From Cercospora beticola (Eukaryota; Ascomycota; Dothideomycetes; Mycosphaerellales; Mycosphaerellaceae): a stretch of DNA of 64,000 bases. The position numbers and the translations under genes are program-made. The stretch lies in NCBI RefSeq assembly GCF_033473495.1, contig NC_088941.1, positions 62,001 to 126,000 on the forward strand, written 5' to 3'. Each line of letters starts with the position of its first letter. Positions within the stretch are counted from its first letter, which is position 1. The notes beneath the pieces were generated by a model, which was not told the origin of the DNA, did not search any database, and was given only the letters and a program-made list of their open reading frames with translations. Shown one piece after another: positions 22,847-33,423 of the stretch.

Positions 22847-24394
22847 TCAATTTTTATGAGCTGGTGTTATCGCAAAAAGCTTATTGAACATATTCTTCGG
22901 ATCATATTTCGCCTTGATGCTCTGGAGCTGTTCATAGTGATCACCAAAGACATCCTTGGAGATCTCGTCGTATTGCTGTTCTCAAAGGTCAGTCATGCGC
23001 AAAGTGGACATATCTATGAATTTACTCACATCGTAATTGCCATACAGCATTGTCGCCCCCTTCTTGCCTCGTCGGCTGGCACTCTCCACGCCCTTGTTTG
23101 TCTCTTGATCTTGTCTCGCCAGCTCTGCTTTGAACAAATTCGAGACGTCCCGCGCCCATTGTCGACAGATTGCATCGTTGGCTTTATCTTTCCAGCTCGG
23201 CATGACCAGACCATTTAGATGGTAGCCTCTGTTTGCAAAGCTGCCGTTATCGAACTCATTCACTTTAATCGCATCATAGAACTCAAATGCCACAAGGCCT
23301 GCGGCAGCATCGGGAACGTCGGCGACAAACTTTTCAAACGAAGCAGCGACTTCGAGGACGAATCTTGGTCGAAGTGGTGCGAAGAAAGCTGCGCCTTTCA
23401 TGCTGCTGCGGAAGCCACTTTCCGTAGGTACAAGATTGTTAACCTTTGGGTATGGCGACATAGCCACGGTGTTGACGACTGGGCCAATATCTAGGAACGG
23501 CTTGAGCAGTTCTCTACCTTCACCCTCATTGGCAATACTTGGTGCGGCAACCAGAAGAAGCAGCATGGTGTGGCCACCAGCTGGTGGCGGCTTCGCGATT
23601 GCGAGGAGAGATCCGAGCCGCCCTCCTGCTTTGGTCTTAGGGCCATTGACAGTTTCTCTGACCTTGAACAGATCATTCAGGGCGCTGACGACCTTCTCAA
23701 CAATTTCAGGTGTTGTCGGAAATAGTAGCATGCCTGCATAGGCTTCTCCTTGGGGATATGCTTTGAGCACGAACTCTGTAGCAACACCAAAATTCTGTCC
23801 GGCGCCTCGCAATGCCCAGAAGAGATCCGGACACTCGGTCTCACTGGCCTTGACAATATCGCCATTGGCGAGAACGGTCGTGATGCTGACAACATTATCG
23901 ATTGTAAGGCCATACTTTCCGCTGAGGTGCCCGTAGCCTCCACCAAGCAATAGTCCTCCGACTCCTGTATCAGCAACGGTGCCGCCTACAGTTGCTAGGC
24001 CGTGTTCCCAAGCAGCCGAATCGACATGATGCCAGAGAGCGCCGCCTTCGACATAGAGCAACTTCTTCTCTGGATCGACGCGTACATTTCGCATGCGGGC
24101 GAGATCGATATTGATTCCACCATCCGTGCTGCTCGCGCCTGCTGTTGAGTGGCCACCACCCTTCACTGCAACATCGATCCCGTTCTGCGATGCATACTTG
24201 AGCGTGATGGACACCTCCTCAGCTGTGGTAGGCTGTATCGATACTCCTGCAGGTTTCTCCGCTGCTCGACTCCATCGCTTGATAGTCGCAGCATATCCGT
24301 CGTCATCTGGTCCGAAAGTGTAGGCTTTAGTCTGAGCCAGTGCCGCGCGTAAGGCCTCTACATCTGCGCTTGTGGCACTGCGTAATGTCGCCAT
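22847..24394 (-). CDS. FAD-linked oxidoreductase, BBE (berberine bridge) type
   Basis: Complement of 23030-24394 and 22847-22975 gives 497 aa. The 54-nt terminal intron (GTGAGT to GAGAACAG) is needed to reach the typical end YDPKNMFNKLFAITPAH. Residue H82 in VKGGGHSTAG is the usual histidyl-FAD attachment site. The FAD PP-loop region continues with GGTVADTGVGGLLLGGGYG and ECPDLFWALRGAGQNFGVAT. The cysteine used for second FAD attachment in bicovalent members is not apparent, so single attachment is likely. There is no signal peptide, suggesting an intracellular enzyme oxidising a sugar or secondary metabolite. The next gene upstream, on the same strand, is an aldo/keto reductase. Confidence 0.93.
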
Positions 24395-25313
24395 ATCGAG
24401 GGCTTTTCCGCTGAGCTAGTTTCTTTACCCTTTCAAGTCGCCTTGGTGAAGCTTGTGTTGAACTCAGAGTACGGTAGATGGAGGCAAGCCTCGACTTTGT
24501 ATGAAAGTACAGTTGCTTCGCAGGAACCGGAACCTTACCACTGTCCGTAAGCCTCAATCCTATGCCCTCAATCTGAATCCTGCGATCGTCGTCAGCTGAA
24601 AAAGTGTCTGCGTATTTGCTTCGTCGGGAGACCGAAGCGTGCAGAGCAGATGAAGACTTCGCTTTCAGCTCGACGGCCCGTGTGAGATGCTATATCTCTG
24701 CAGCTCAGAGAGGTAAGCAGCAGATGGCATGAGGTCCCTGGAGACTGGCAGACGCCGGGAAGTGTGTTACAAATAATTTGCGGTCACAGTGACCAGTAGC
24801 AACAACACAACTACGTGGATTTCTCAGAAGGCGAATGATTCCTGCTGCTGCATCGGGCAGACCTTGAAGCAGGCTTGCAATCCTCGGCGGCGGGTGAGGG
24901 GTGGCTCTCCACTTGTGTGCATCGCTTAAGCCATGGGAGACTGGGATGTCGACAATGATTTATGAACATTTACTGTTCTCTGAGATGCGGATGACGGTGT
25001 CCTTGCGCTTTCGATGCTCTGTATCCACGTTCATGAAGGAAAGAGAACGGTGACGATCTGAGCTCAATGCGATCTGCCCGAGTGGACTGGCATTCAAAAG
25101 TCGAGAGACTGCACATCCAAGAATTGAAATTCGGCATATGGGAAACCACAATGTTTTTGCATAGAGCCAATTGTGATATTGGATCGCACTATAGCATAGT
25201 CTCTGGCGCGACTGACAACTGGCAGCCGTCAATGCCACACTACCTCTGCTGACAAGAAGGAGAGCAGAAGTCCTCTCATTCAATTTCGCCTTCCATAGCC
25301 AATACACATCCTA
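24395..25313. other. Intergenic, no gene seen
   Basis: About 920 bp between two minus-strand oxidoreductase genes. It should contain the FAD oxidoreductase promoter. No repeat or RNA gene recognised. Confidence 0.4.
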
Positions 25314-26472
25314 TCACTTCGGCAACGGAGAGTCTCCGAACAACTTCGACATCATGGCGGGTGGGTAGCGTTCGCCTTTCATGCCTCCTATACTCCCGAT
25401 GGCCTTGCGAATCTCCTGATCGTCCTCCTTCGTAAGCTGAACATCGATTGCCTTGGCATTTTCCTCGAGATACTTGATTCGCTTCGTTCCGGGGATCGGA
25501 ATGAAATCGTCCCTGTGATAGATCAGCTTACACATACAAGACAAATCTGGCAAAGCCGAAACATACCCTTGAGAGAGTACCCAGGCAAGAGCGAGCTGGC
25601 CCGGTGTGGCGCCTTTCTTGGTCGCGAGCTCTGTCAGCTTCGTGACAAGCTTGAGGTTGTCAGCAAAATGCTGCTCGGAGAACCTCTGGAATTCGATGAA
25701 TATTAGCGCGTGTCCAAAGATCTAGCCATTTGAGACAGCAACTGGAACTTACCGGATGATTTCTCCGCCCATCGGTCTCGTCCAAATCTGCTCGGCTCTT
25801 GATAGCGCCAGTCAAGAAACCACGGCCAAGTGGGCTGTACGCCACGATCTTGACACCAAGCTCACGAGCTGTACGAAGGAAATCGGTCTGCTCAGACTCA
25901 ATCTCCAAGGCGAACGGCGTGAATTCCATTTGAGCTGCAGCTATTGGGTGCACTTTGACCGCCCGTCTCAATGTCTCCGCTGAACACTCAGACAGACCCA
26001 GATAGCGAATCTTGCCTTCGTTCTTGAGCTCGACCATAGCCTGAACAGTTTCCTCGATTGGCGTCTTATCATCCACACGATGCTGGTAATACAAATCGAT
26101 CTGATCGACGCCTAGTCTCTCGAGACTGTTATAGCATGCCTGCTTCACGTATTCCTTGTCACCTCTCACTTGAATGGAGCCGTCAGACCCACGCGTGTGA
26201 CCGAATTTGGTGGCGAGAAAGACTTCCTTCCTCCGGCCTGTATCTTTGAAACACTTGCAAATGAGCTGTTCATTGGTATGTGGCCCGTAAACGTCGGCCG
26301 TATCCCAGAAGTTGATGCCGAGGTCGAGAGCACGCGTAAGCACTTTGGCTGATTCCTCATCATTATAGCTTTCACCAGATGTGTATGAGAAGCTCATGCC
26401 CATGCACCCTAGGCCTTGGGCGGAAACGTAGTCGTCGCCGATCTTGCGCTGTGGGTATTTCGCTGAGGCCAT
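25314..26472 (-). CDS. Aldo/keto reductase
   Basis: Three exons, complement of 25753-26472, 25567-25685 and 25314-25512, with 67- and 54-nt introns, give 345 aa. The catalytic tetrad is visible: D57 and Y62 in NFWDTADVYG, K89 in LATKFG and H131 in YYQHRVD. The NADPH-binding C-terminal part is rebuilt by splicing and reads VAYSPLGRGFLTG, then PGQLALAWVLSQG, FIPIPGTKRIKYLEEN. This is the YakC/AKR13-like group of fungal and plant enzymes that reduce aldehydes and ketones with NADPH. The physiological substrate is unknown. Confidence 0.93.
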
Positions 26473-26621
26473 GTTTGAGATGGTCAGTGGTTAGTATTGA
26501 GGAGTCGGACTGTAGAAACTGGAAGACAGCAGTGTTCATGTATCGTGTTGGTTGTAAGCTCAGCAAGATGTGGTGACTGATCAGGCGGAGTAGGTCGCTA
26601 ACTCCGGTATCGCCGACCAAG

Positions 26622-26642
26622 GCTGCTGCTGCTGCTGCTGCT
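26622..26642 (+). repeat. (GCT)7 microsatellite
   Basis: Seven perfect GCT units lie 150 bp upstream of the aldo/keto reductase start codon, outside any coding frame. Length polymorphism between strains would be expected. Confidence 0.9.
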
Positions 26643-27025
26643 CACTATGCCCGCAATAAGTGCAACGATTAGTTTCTGCTCGCAGTTTCCATCTCGATAC
26701 AAGCTTCTGGGTAATGGTGGCAAACACAACTATTTGACCGAACGGGCCACTGCGGCCGAGTTGAGCTCAGCAAGACCTACGGGGGCGCGAGCCCACCGGT
26801 AGCTCTTTCATGGTGCATCTCCGCACCCATCGCTCCTGTCTTGCACTTGGGCAATTGGGACAGCTCTGCATATACAGACGGACAATAGCAACAGAGCTCA
26901 AGTACCGTGTCTCTGGAAGTGCCTGCGACACCGCTCAAGGTGACTCTAGTGTGGCCATGGCGATGCTAGACACCCACAATCGTGTCTCAAGAACCGAAAC
27001 TCGACTCTTCTCTCTTCCCTCGAGG

Positions 27026-27035
27026 CATAAAAAGG
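27026..27035 (+). promoter_or_regulatory. TATA-like element
   Basis: CATAAAAAGG lies about 85 bp upstream of the ATG at 27115, a spacing like that of the TATA box at 11235. Confidence 0.45.
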
Positions 27036-27114
27036 CTGGACCTGGCAGCTGATCTTTTCTTTCCTTTCCTGCAGACATTTCCCCAAGGCTCACCTACAAT
27101 ATACACCAGCGGCG

Positions 27115-27543
27115 ATGTCTTCTCGAAGGAGACAAAGCCCCGAAGACCTCGAAGGAGTTCCACGCAGACGCCTCAGGAGAAGGCGGTCGAGCATATCTCT
27201 ATCGCCGACGTCTCATCATGCCGACTTTAGAGCTCCAGAGGACAACGTGCCAGCCACCAATATCCACCAGGTCTCGCTAGTTCGCGGCACTGGATCACCT
27301 TCGTTAATTGACACCTCCAGCCCTGGTGCAAAGCCCCGACAGAGGACAGATGATCGTCTGATACAACCACCTCTCAGACACAGAACACGCCTCATTCCGC
27401 CTCACCGTGCTTGGCTCCGTCGTGTCGCCCGTTCACGAGTCATCGTTGGGAGGAGTAGGCGTGGGGCAATTAGCGGAAGAGCAGGAAAGCCAGAGCCGTC
27501 TCGAACCTTAGCAAGCAGACTTCGAGAAGCAATTGGAATTTGA
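27115..27543 (+). CDS. Arginine-rich hypothetical protein, gene model unresolved
   Basis: An ORF of 142 codons begins after a plausible TATA box and leader. The product is very basic and disordered (EGVPRRRLRRRRSSISLSPT near the start), so it could be nuclear. The same frame stays mostly open to about 27750 after two close stops, and encodes a helical-looking stretch (RHIEVAELVRMAVVERNDE). This suggests the ORF is only the first exon of a longer spliced gene. I could not find one set of introns that works cleanly. No family recognised. Confidence 0.4.
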   Translation: MSSRRRQSPEDLEGVPRRRLRRRRSSISLSPTSHHADFRAPEDNVPATNIHQVSLVRGTGSPSLIDTSSPGAKPRQRTDDRLIQPPLRHRTRLIPPHRAWLRRVARSRVIVGRSRRGAISGRAGKPEPSRTLASRLREAIGI

Positions 27544-27962
27544 CAGACTTGTAGGTGAATGCAGATGCTTTCAGGAACCAAAGGAGGACGAAGTTGGTCA
27601 TCCCGTGGAGACCTTCGGCTGTTCAGGTACATTGACCGTGCTGCGCGGGTCGAGTGAGAGCTGCGGTCTAGTACGATTCGGCACATCGAAGTTGCTGAGC
27701 TGGTTCGTATGGCAGTGGTTGAACGGAACGATGAGTGTCCTTCCTTGGCAGGATCTCGAAGCTAGAAGCTCTCCTCCTAATACAAGCTCATAAGGTTCAA
27801 GCGATGCACTCGGCATCCCTCTCTATGCTGCGTGACGTAATGAGGAGCCATTGGAGGAGTACCTGTATTTGTTATTGCCAGTCGATTCTCCAACGTTAGT
27901 CTTCAAGCACAGAAATTGTACATCTCCTACGACTTCCAATTGCTCGGGAATTCGGCTTCACC
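27544..27962. other. Intergenic or further exons of the preceding gene
   Basis: Possible continuation of the basic protein gene; otherwise upstream region of the RidA-like gene. The promoter of the latter should be in the last 150 bp. Confidence 0.35.
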
Positions 27963-28450
27963 ATGTCTCGCCAATCCGTAACTTACAATCCTCCCGAGTG
28001 CCCAGAGCCTCAGCCCCAGTTCTCCCAGGTCAACACCTTCGTCTTTCAACCTGGCGACAAACTCGTTGCCATCACTGGCCAGCTCGCAATCCAGCCCGAT
28101 GGAGTCAGCGAAACTCCCAAAGACTTTGAAGATCAAGTCCGTCTCGCTCTGCAGAACCTTGAAAACTGCTTAAAGGCCGCCGGTGCCACGAAACGTGATA
28201 TCTTCAAAGTCACGCACCACGTTGTGGATTTCCATCCTACGAAGCAAAACCCGAGTCAAGTGTTCATTGACTGGCTTGGATGCGATCATAGGCCGGCTAG
28301 CGCGATGTTGCCTGCTTTCAGATTGGCTGGTCCGGATTGGAAGTATGAGTGAGTGTGGACATCTCTGTCTTTCCCCGTTTCCTGTATGATTGTATCGTGC
28401 TGATTGAGGTTAGGATTGAGACGTGGGCGATTGTGCCTGGAAGCAGCTAG
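27963..28450 (+). CDS. RidA/YER057c/UK114-family protein
   Basis: Exons 27963-28348 and 28414-28450 (65-nt intron) encode 140 aa. RidA proteins are trimers that hydrolyse reactive enamine/imine intermediates from PLP enzymes. The family core is visible: GDKLVAITGQLAIQPDG, then VRLALQNLENCLKAAGA, DIFKVTHHVVDF, and the end RPASAMLPAFRLAGPDWKYEIETWAIV. The short last exon completes this final strand, which carries the usual E-x-x-A terminus. The catalytic arginine of canonical RidA (in RPAR-like positions) appears as H-RPASAM, typical of the more divergent fungal subgroup; activity is therefore uncertain. Confidence 0.88.
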
Positions 28451-29246
28451 CTTGGGAAGAGGAATAGTGCTCGATGTAGACCGGACGAAGCAAACAGTCA
28501 TGTCGTTCGATAATCGGACGGATCGATGTATCTGCAATTATTAGATTCGTTTATTTAAGATCAATATTGCGAAGACCACAAAACGTCAGAGCTATCGTAG
28601 CTGCTAGCTCCTGTGATGACTCTTGAGATCGAAGGGATTGTCCATCTGGGCACATCGGATCTCAGTTCTCACTCAAGACACTCTCTGGGTCAGCCGTTCT
28701 GATTTGGGGCGCACGAAGCATTTTCGTGGTTTCCTGTACTCCCTACCTGTTGTCATTGTGCTAGACTTTACTGCAGACCATGGAAGCACATAGATGGCAG
28801 CTCGCTAACGGCCTATCATGTGCATCTCTGTTTCTGTCATTCGATCCCGGGCGCAGTACGATAATTGTGATGGCGTGCAGTGTGAGAAGGATGGGAAACG
28901 ATGTTGATGTTGTCGAGGGAGACGACAGGGCAAGGACGAAATGCCAAGGCGGCTGCTCCCGCTGGCGTGTCTTGCGGGGCGGGGCTTGCGGCACGCGACA
29001 ACGACAACCTCGTCGAGGCAGAAGGTGTATGCAGGTTCTGAGGCGGCACCCTTGTGGCAGCATGAGTTGGCCGACGCAGCAGGCGACCGCAGATGACGTT
29101 TGATGGCACGACACACCTTCACATGAGACCACCTGATCGAACATCACACTTCACATCACTTCCGCTCACAATAGCTCACCTACCTCAGTGCAGCTGAGCT
29201 AGCTTTGAGCTACAGACAGACAGACACTCGATCGAACGACAACAGC
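28451..29246. other. Intergenic, no gene seen
   Basis: About 800 bp. A minus-strand ORF at 28761-29147 has no family or splice support. The tubulin cofactor promoter should be in the right part. Confidence 0.4.
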
Positions 29247-30459
29247 ATGGCATCTTCAGCGCCAACAGAGGCTGGGGCGCAAGCAGCACCATCTGCGCAG
29301 TTCTCACCCAGTGAGAAATTTTTCCGCTACTTTCAGCATGAAGTAACAGGTCCGCATGCATCAGCAGCAGAACTGATCGTTCAGCCTGACTGACTATGTC
29401 GAAGATCTCCAGGAGCAGATGGCTCGTATCAGCAAGCATAGTCTAACCGGTGGCGAAAGATCTGATGCGATTGATCACTGCCTCTCGAGCATCGCAAGAC
29501 TATCCAACGAAGTGCAGGATGCATCTGCATACGTGCCTGCATATGACCAGAGAACGTACGGAGAAGCGATCAAAGCACTGAACAACAAGTTACAAGACGT
29601 CCGACAAGCACATGCGCCAAAGCCCAAGTTCTCGTTCAAATCGAAGAATGGGCCTCTCTTCTCTGCTACCAAGAACGAATCGGCCATCAGTCTCACTGAT
29701 GCGGCGGAGCTCGCTCATCAGCAACGACTCCAAGCTCCAGCCTACATATCCGACCTCTCCAACAACTCTAGTATGCCGGTGACGCCTGCCAATGAGTCCG
29801 CTGGCTCAGAAGATGAGGCAGCTCGCAGCAAAAGCGTCAACATCCCAACCGACACATCTCGATTCCGACAACCCTCATTCTCGACTTCCAAGTCTGTCGA
29901 AATCTCAGACCACGACGACATCCACGTTGTCCTGCCTACATCTGCTTCCCACGCGACTTCGTCAGGCACAGTCTCAAATATCAGCCACTGCGTCGTAGAT
30001 CTCTCGCAACCAGCGGCCGACAAACCCTTCGCAGCACTCTACCTGAAAAACATCTCCTCCTCGCTCATAGTTTGCGGACACGTCTCCGGCGCAACAATGC
30101 TCACCAAAGTCAAAGATTCCGTCATCATTGTCGCCACGCGGCAATTTCGCATGCACGACTCCTCGAACTGCGATGTGTACCTGCTAGCTACTGGCCGGCC
30201 GATCATCGAAGACTGCAACGCAATCCGCTTCGCGCCACTACCACAGGCGTACATGCTGGAGGCCGACCGAGCAGTGGAGAACAAGTGGAGCGACGTGGAT
30301 GATTTCAAGTGGCTGAGAGCAGAGCAGAGCCCGAATTGGAGTGTGATGGCGCCTGGAAAGAGAATCGAAGACAGAGTTTGGAAAGAGGTCGTACCTGGTG
30401 GACCGGAAACGAGCGTGCAGAATGTGCTGGATGCTGTCAATGTGCCGCGTCTGAATTAG
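29247..30459 (+). CDS. TBCC: Tubulin-folding cofactor C
   Basis: Cofactor C joins the beta-tubulin cofactor complex and triggers GTP hydrolysis to release folded tubulin dimers. Exons 29247-29349 and 29405-30459 give 385 aa. The chosen 55-nt intron, ending CTGACTATGTCGAAG, restores the spectrin-like N-terminal helix FFRYFQHEVTDLQEQMARIS. The helical domain continues through GGERSDAIDHCLSSIARLSNEV and YDQRTYGEAIKALN. The C-terminal C-CAP/TBCC beta-helix contains ATRQFRMHDSSNCDVYLLATGRP, with the arginine (R of QFR) acting as GAP finger and the PIIEDC motif following. A competing splice at 29343 would lose two conserved residues. Confidence 0.92.
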
Positions 30460-31123
30460 ACACCCGGCTGACCACATGGAGCGCAAAAGGGGCGAGACCG
30501 GTCGGCGCTGAAGCAAACGGATTTTTCACAGCATATCGGGACAGAAGGAATCAAGTGATAAAGTTGTCATCGTGGTCTGTACCCAAATTCGGGCTTAGCT
30601 GCACCCATGAGACGATTCTCGGATTCATACACACATTTAGTCGTGAAAAGCTCCTCATGCCTTGTCAAACATTCACGCTCATTCGTACATTATTCTGTTG
30701 GCCATCACAAGCAGATCTAGCCCATCCCACGCCAAAAGGATTCCCAGACTCCATTCCCTCTTTCTCAGCGGCATTTCGAATATTCTGCTGCTGCAGCTCG
30801 CCATGTCCTTCAATCCCGAATCGTGTAGTTGTAATCACAGACACCTCGCGTGATTATACTTCTGTGCTCGATGTGTCGAGTATCGTGACGGCCTTCGACG
30901 CCTGTTTCGCATGGACGACTCTCATGAACGGGCCCTGTGGTATCACAGAGAATCTTGCTTCTAAGTGTAGTCCTCATCAGCGGATCGCTCCACCGGAATC
31001 CAGAAGTCCAAAGTCACACAAAGTAGAGTATCGCATCGGTGTCCGAGCGCAGCTGTCCTCTGTTGGAGCAGCTTCTGTTGCAGGAATAGATAGTACCGAC
31101 ATGGTTCCTTAACCGGAGGTCCC
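30460..31123. other. Intergenic between converging genes
   Basis: About 660 bp containing 3' ends of the cofactor C gene and the CFEM receptor gene. No supported feature. Confidence 0.4.
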
Positions 31124-32620
31124 TCATTCGACAGCAGCTTCCGCCTTCGGAGCGTACTTGTCTCCCCAAAGTTTCTGACTCGCACGCTCCGCACCGGAGC
31201 TGTCCGACTCCAGTCTTGTTCTCCGGCCCGTCTTCATCAGCGTCCAGACACGACGTACAAGGCCTGGCATCTGTGGCATAGAGCAACAGACCAAGCTCAA
31301 ATAGACTTCAATATGACTCCACATCGCCAGTCCTCGGTAGTCGTAGGTCAGATTTGTGCTGTTCTTGGAATAGAGTGAAATGTACGAGATCCTGACTCCA
31401 CTGCAGGCTGTGACTAGGACGACGAGTCGTGAGCAAACGGCTCGCGGAAGGGTACAGAACGCTGTTTGTCAGAGGCCGTTTGTCGGGTGAGAGAAACGAG
31501 AATATAGAAAGAGAGGTAGCGCCCTAGACAGAAGGTTCAGAAACCCTTTCTCTGCCAACTCGTCTTTCTGGAGCCGAAGGTGGGGCACGAACCCACGACC
31601 TTGAGGTTAGCCAAAACCGACGAGGAAGACGCTCAAGATACCCACCCGAGTCCTCCATGGAACCCGAGCTTTGAGAAGATTCCGTATAGGCAAGAGCAGA
31701 ACTATGACATCGAAAGCGATGACAATGGTCGCGTTTGCGATTGACATGACTTTCTGGTCAATGCATGTTCCAGGCACATCTGGTTCCAGCTGACGCCAAT
31801 AGCGTGATACAGGCTGGCACTGCAGCAAGACCGGGAGGAATCCCGCAGGGATGGAGAGCACCAGTAATACTGCGACCACAATGCAAGTATATCGAAATTT
31901 GTTCTTCTCTGGCCAAAGTCGTATGTACAACAGAACCAGTGAAAGCTTCGTGAGTCGTGTGGCAGTTATGTAGACGGGCTCGGCAATGTAGAACCAGAGT
32001 AGAAACTTCTCAAGTTGATAAGCGCTCAGGAACCACATATCCCGACCCAGTCCATAATAAAGGTTCATCTCGGAATCCACTGGAAATGCGACGACCGGGA
32101 AAAGGCACAGGAAGACCACAAAATCGTCCCACCAGAATCCTGCGCCTTGTAATCTTGGCCATCGGGATAATAGTCGAGCGAGTGTGAAGACAACTGCAAG
32201 CCCGAACAGAGGGTAGATGATGGCTCGAATTTCGGCTTGTCTATCGTGTACTGGAAGTTCGCAGGTCTCGGCGCGGAATCTTTGAGTTCTCAGTTGGTCA
32301 TCGAGAGAGCATGATGTCTGGAGGCATTGCGACAATGCCTGGCTTCGTGGCGTGCGTTCCTCGCAATAGCATGGGTCGCTGGGCTGGCAGTTGATTCCAG
32401 TTTGTTCAGTGACTTGTCTCGCGCAATCTGTCTATCGGGACCGTCAGTACTGATGATCGAGCGCAAGCTAATCATTGTAGTATACCGAACAGATCGGCAG
32501 CTCTCGCTGCGCAGTCACATTGACCTCATTTCTCGGTGCAAGAAGTGTCGTCGCCTCAGCGGCGTTCACGCTCCATGTCAGCAGAAGCGCAACAGCGAGG
32601 CCATGAAGAAAGAGTCTCAT
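31124..32620 (-). CDS. CFEM-domain Pth11-like seven-transmembrane receptor
   Basis: The model is complement of 32486-32620, 31618-32431 and 31461-31124, about 428 aa. Exon 1 encodes a signal peptide (MRLFLHGLAVALLLTWSVNA). The first 54-nt intron joins LPICS to TDCARQVTEQTGINC, creating a CFEM domain with all eight cysteines. Transmembrane helices follow from about residue 115, with the fungal rhodopsin-like landmarks FWWDDFVVFL, RLTKLSLVLLYIRL and a C-terminal NLTYDYRGLAMWSHIEVY. Receptors of this class sense surface cues through a Galpha/cAMP pathway in plant pathogens. The second intron (31462-31617, 156 nt, weak GTTTTG donor) is uncertain. Without it the frame stops at 31607 after VGFG and the last two helices are lost. 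Confidence 0.8.
31570..31610 (-). other. tRNA 3'-half-like sequence in the receptor gene
   Basis: On the minus strand this reads like the distal half of a tRNA. It has a five-pair T stem (GTGGG and CCCAC) around TTCGTGC, preceded by AAGGTC as a variable loop and followed by an acceptor-like CTTCGGC. The matching 5' acceptor strand and D arm are absent, so it is not a complete tRNA gene. It lies inside the unusually long putative second intron of the CFEM receptor. Confidence 0.5.
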
Positions 32621-33423
32621 CACTCTTCACGACATGCTAGCCCTAGCCACCAGTCAAAGCGATTCCATTCCACGTGTATACAGCGTGGAGAGATCAGCAG
32701 CAACCAGAAACAAGAAGAGAAAGCGTCCGTTGTGAACAAGCACCACCTCCCTCCGGCGCGAGGTCCACGCAGATTGTATACTTTCCACCACCAACGCAAG
32801 CGAAGCTCGTCAGCCGCTGCCAAAACTCTGCCATGGCCCAAGGTCTCTCTTCCAAGGCAAGCCGAGCGCCTTCTTCCGCGAGAATCAAGAACTGTACGCC
32901 AGCCGAGGTGCAGAAAGGGAGCTGTGTGCAGGGATGTCTCTGTTCTCTGGCGGCATCGACCGCGCAAAGAACAAGCAGAAATGTCCCGAGAAAGTGAAGT
33001 AGGTTTGAAGGTCCGATGGACAAGCTTCAGACTTGAGTCAAGAGCTAAGCTCGATTTCGCGGTGGATTGGCCCGTAAAGGCGGAAGCGACGCCGATCGTG
33101 AGGCAAGCGAAAGAAGCAAGTTGGGTTTGTGCCGCATGCTGGCGATAGTTGGCGTTTTGCTATTGATGATGACCCTTGCAGTTGCTCTTGTTGGGTTGTG
33201 GGTGAGAAGAAGAGGAGGTGATGTCTGTTCGCGTTCACATGCAATTGAAATTGGGCAAGCATGATTGATGATGTCATGGAGCAGGGTGGAGAATGCTTGC
33301 TGTCGTATTCAATACATGTACACCGCACGGCAAAGCTGCTTGCATGCGGTGCCACAGGGAATGAGATGGGATATGAAGAGAAGAAGATGTGCATCTGCAT
33401 GCTATGTGTATCTACTCATGTAC
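32621..33423. other. Upstream region of the CFEM receptor
   Basis: About 800 bp. An ORF at 32694-33023 (minus) looks signal-peptide-like but begins with TTG just after a stop, so I do not call it. No other structure seen. Confidence 0.4.

Larger units (their letters stand above)
26473..27114. other. Intergenic with a microsatellite
   Basis: About 640 bp between divergent genes. Apart from the GCT microsatellite at 26622-26642 and the TATA-like box at 27026 I see no structure. Confidence 0.4.

Noticed and set aside
28761..29147. 128-codon minus-strand ORF between RidA and cofactor C genes
   Set aside because: No family match and His/Arg/Cys-rich composition typical of a shadow frame; no transcript signals seen.
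32694..33023. Minus-strand ORF resembling a secreted Cys-containing protein upstream of the CFEM receptor
   Set aside because: The apparent start is TTG right after an in-frame stop; no ATG precedes the hydrophobic stretch, and only 73 bp separate it from the receptor start codon.
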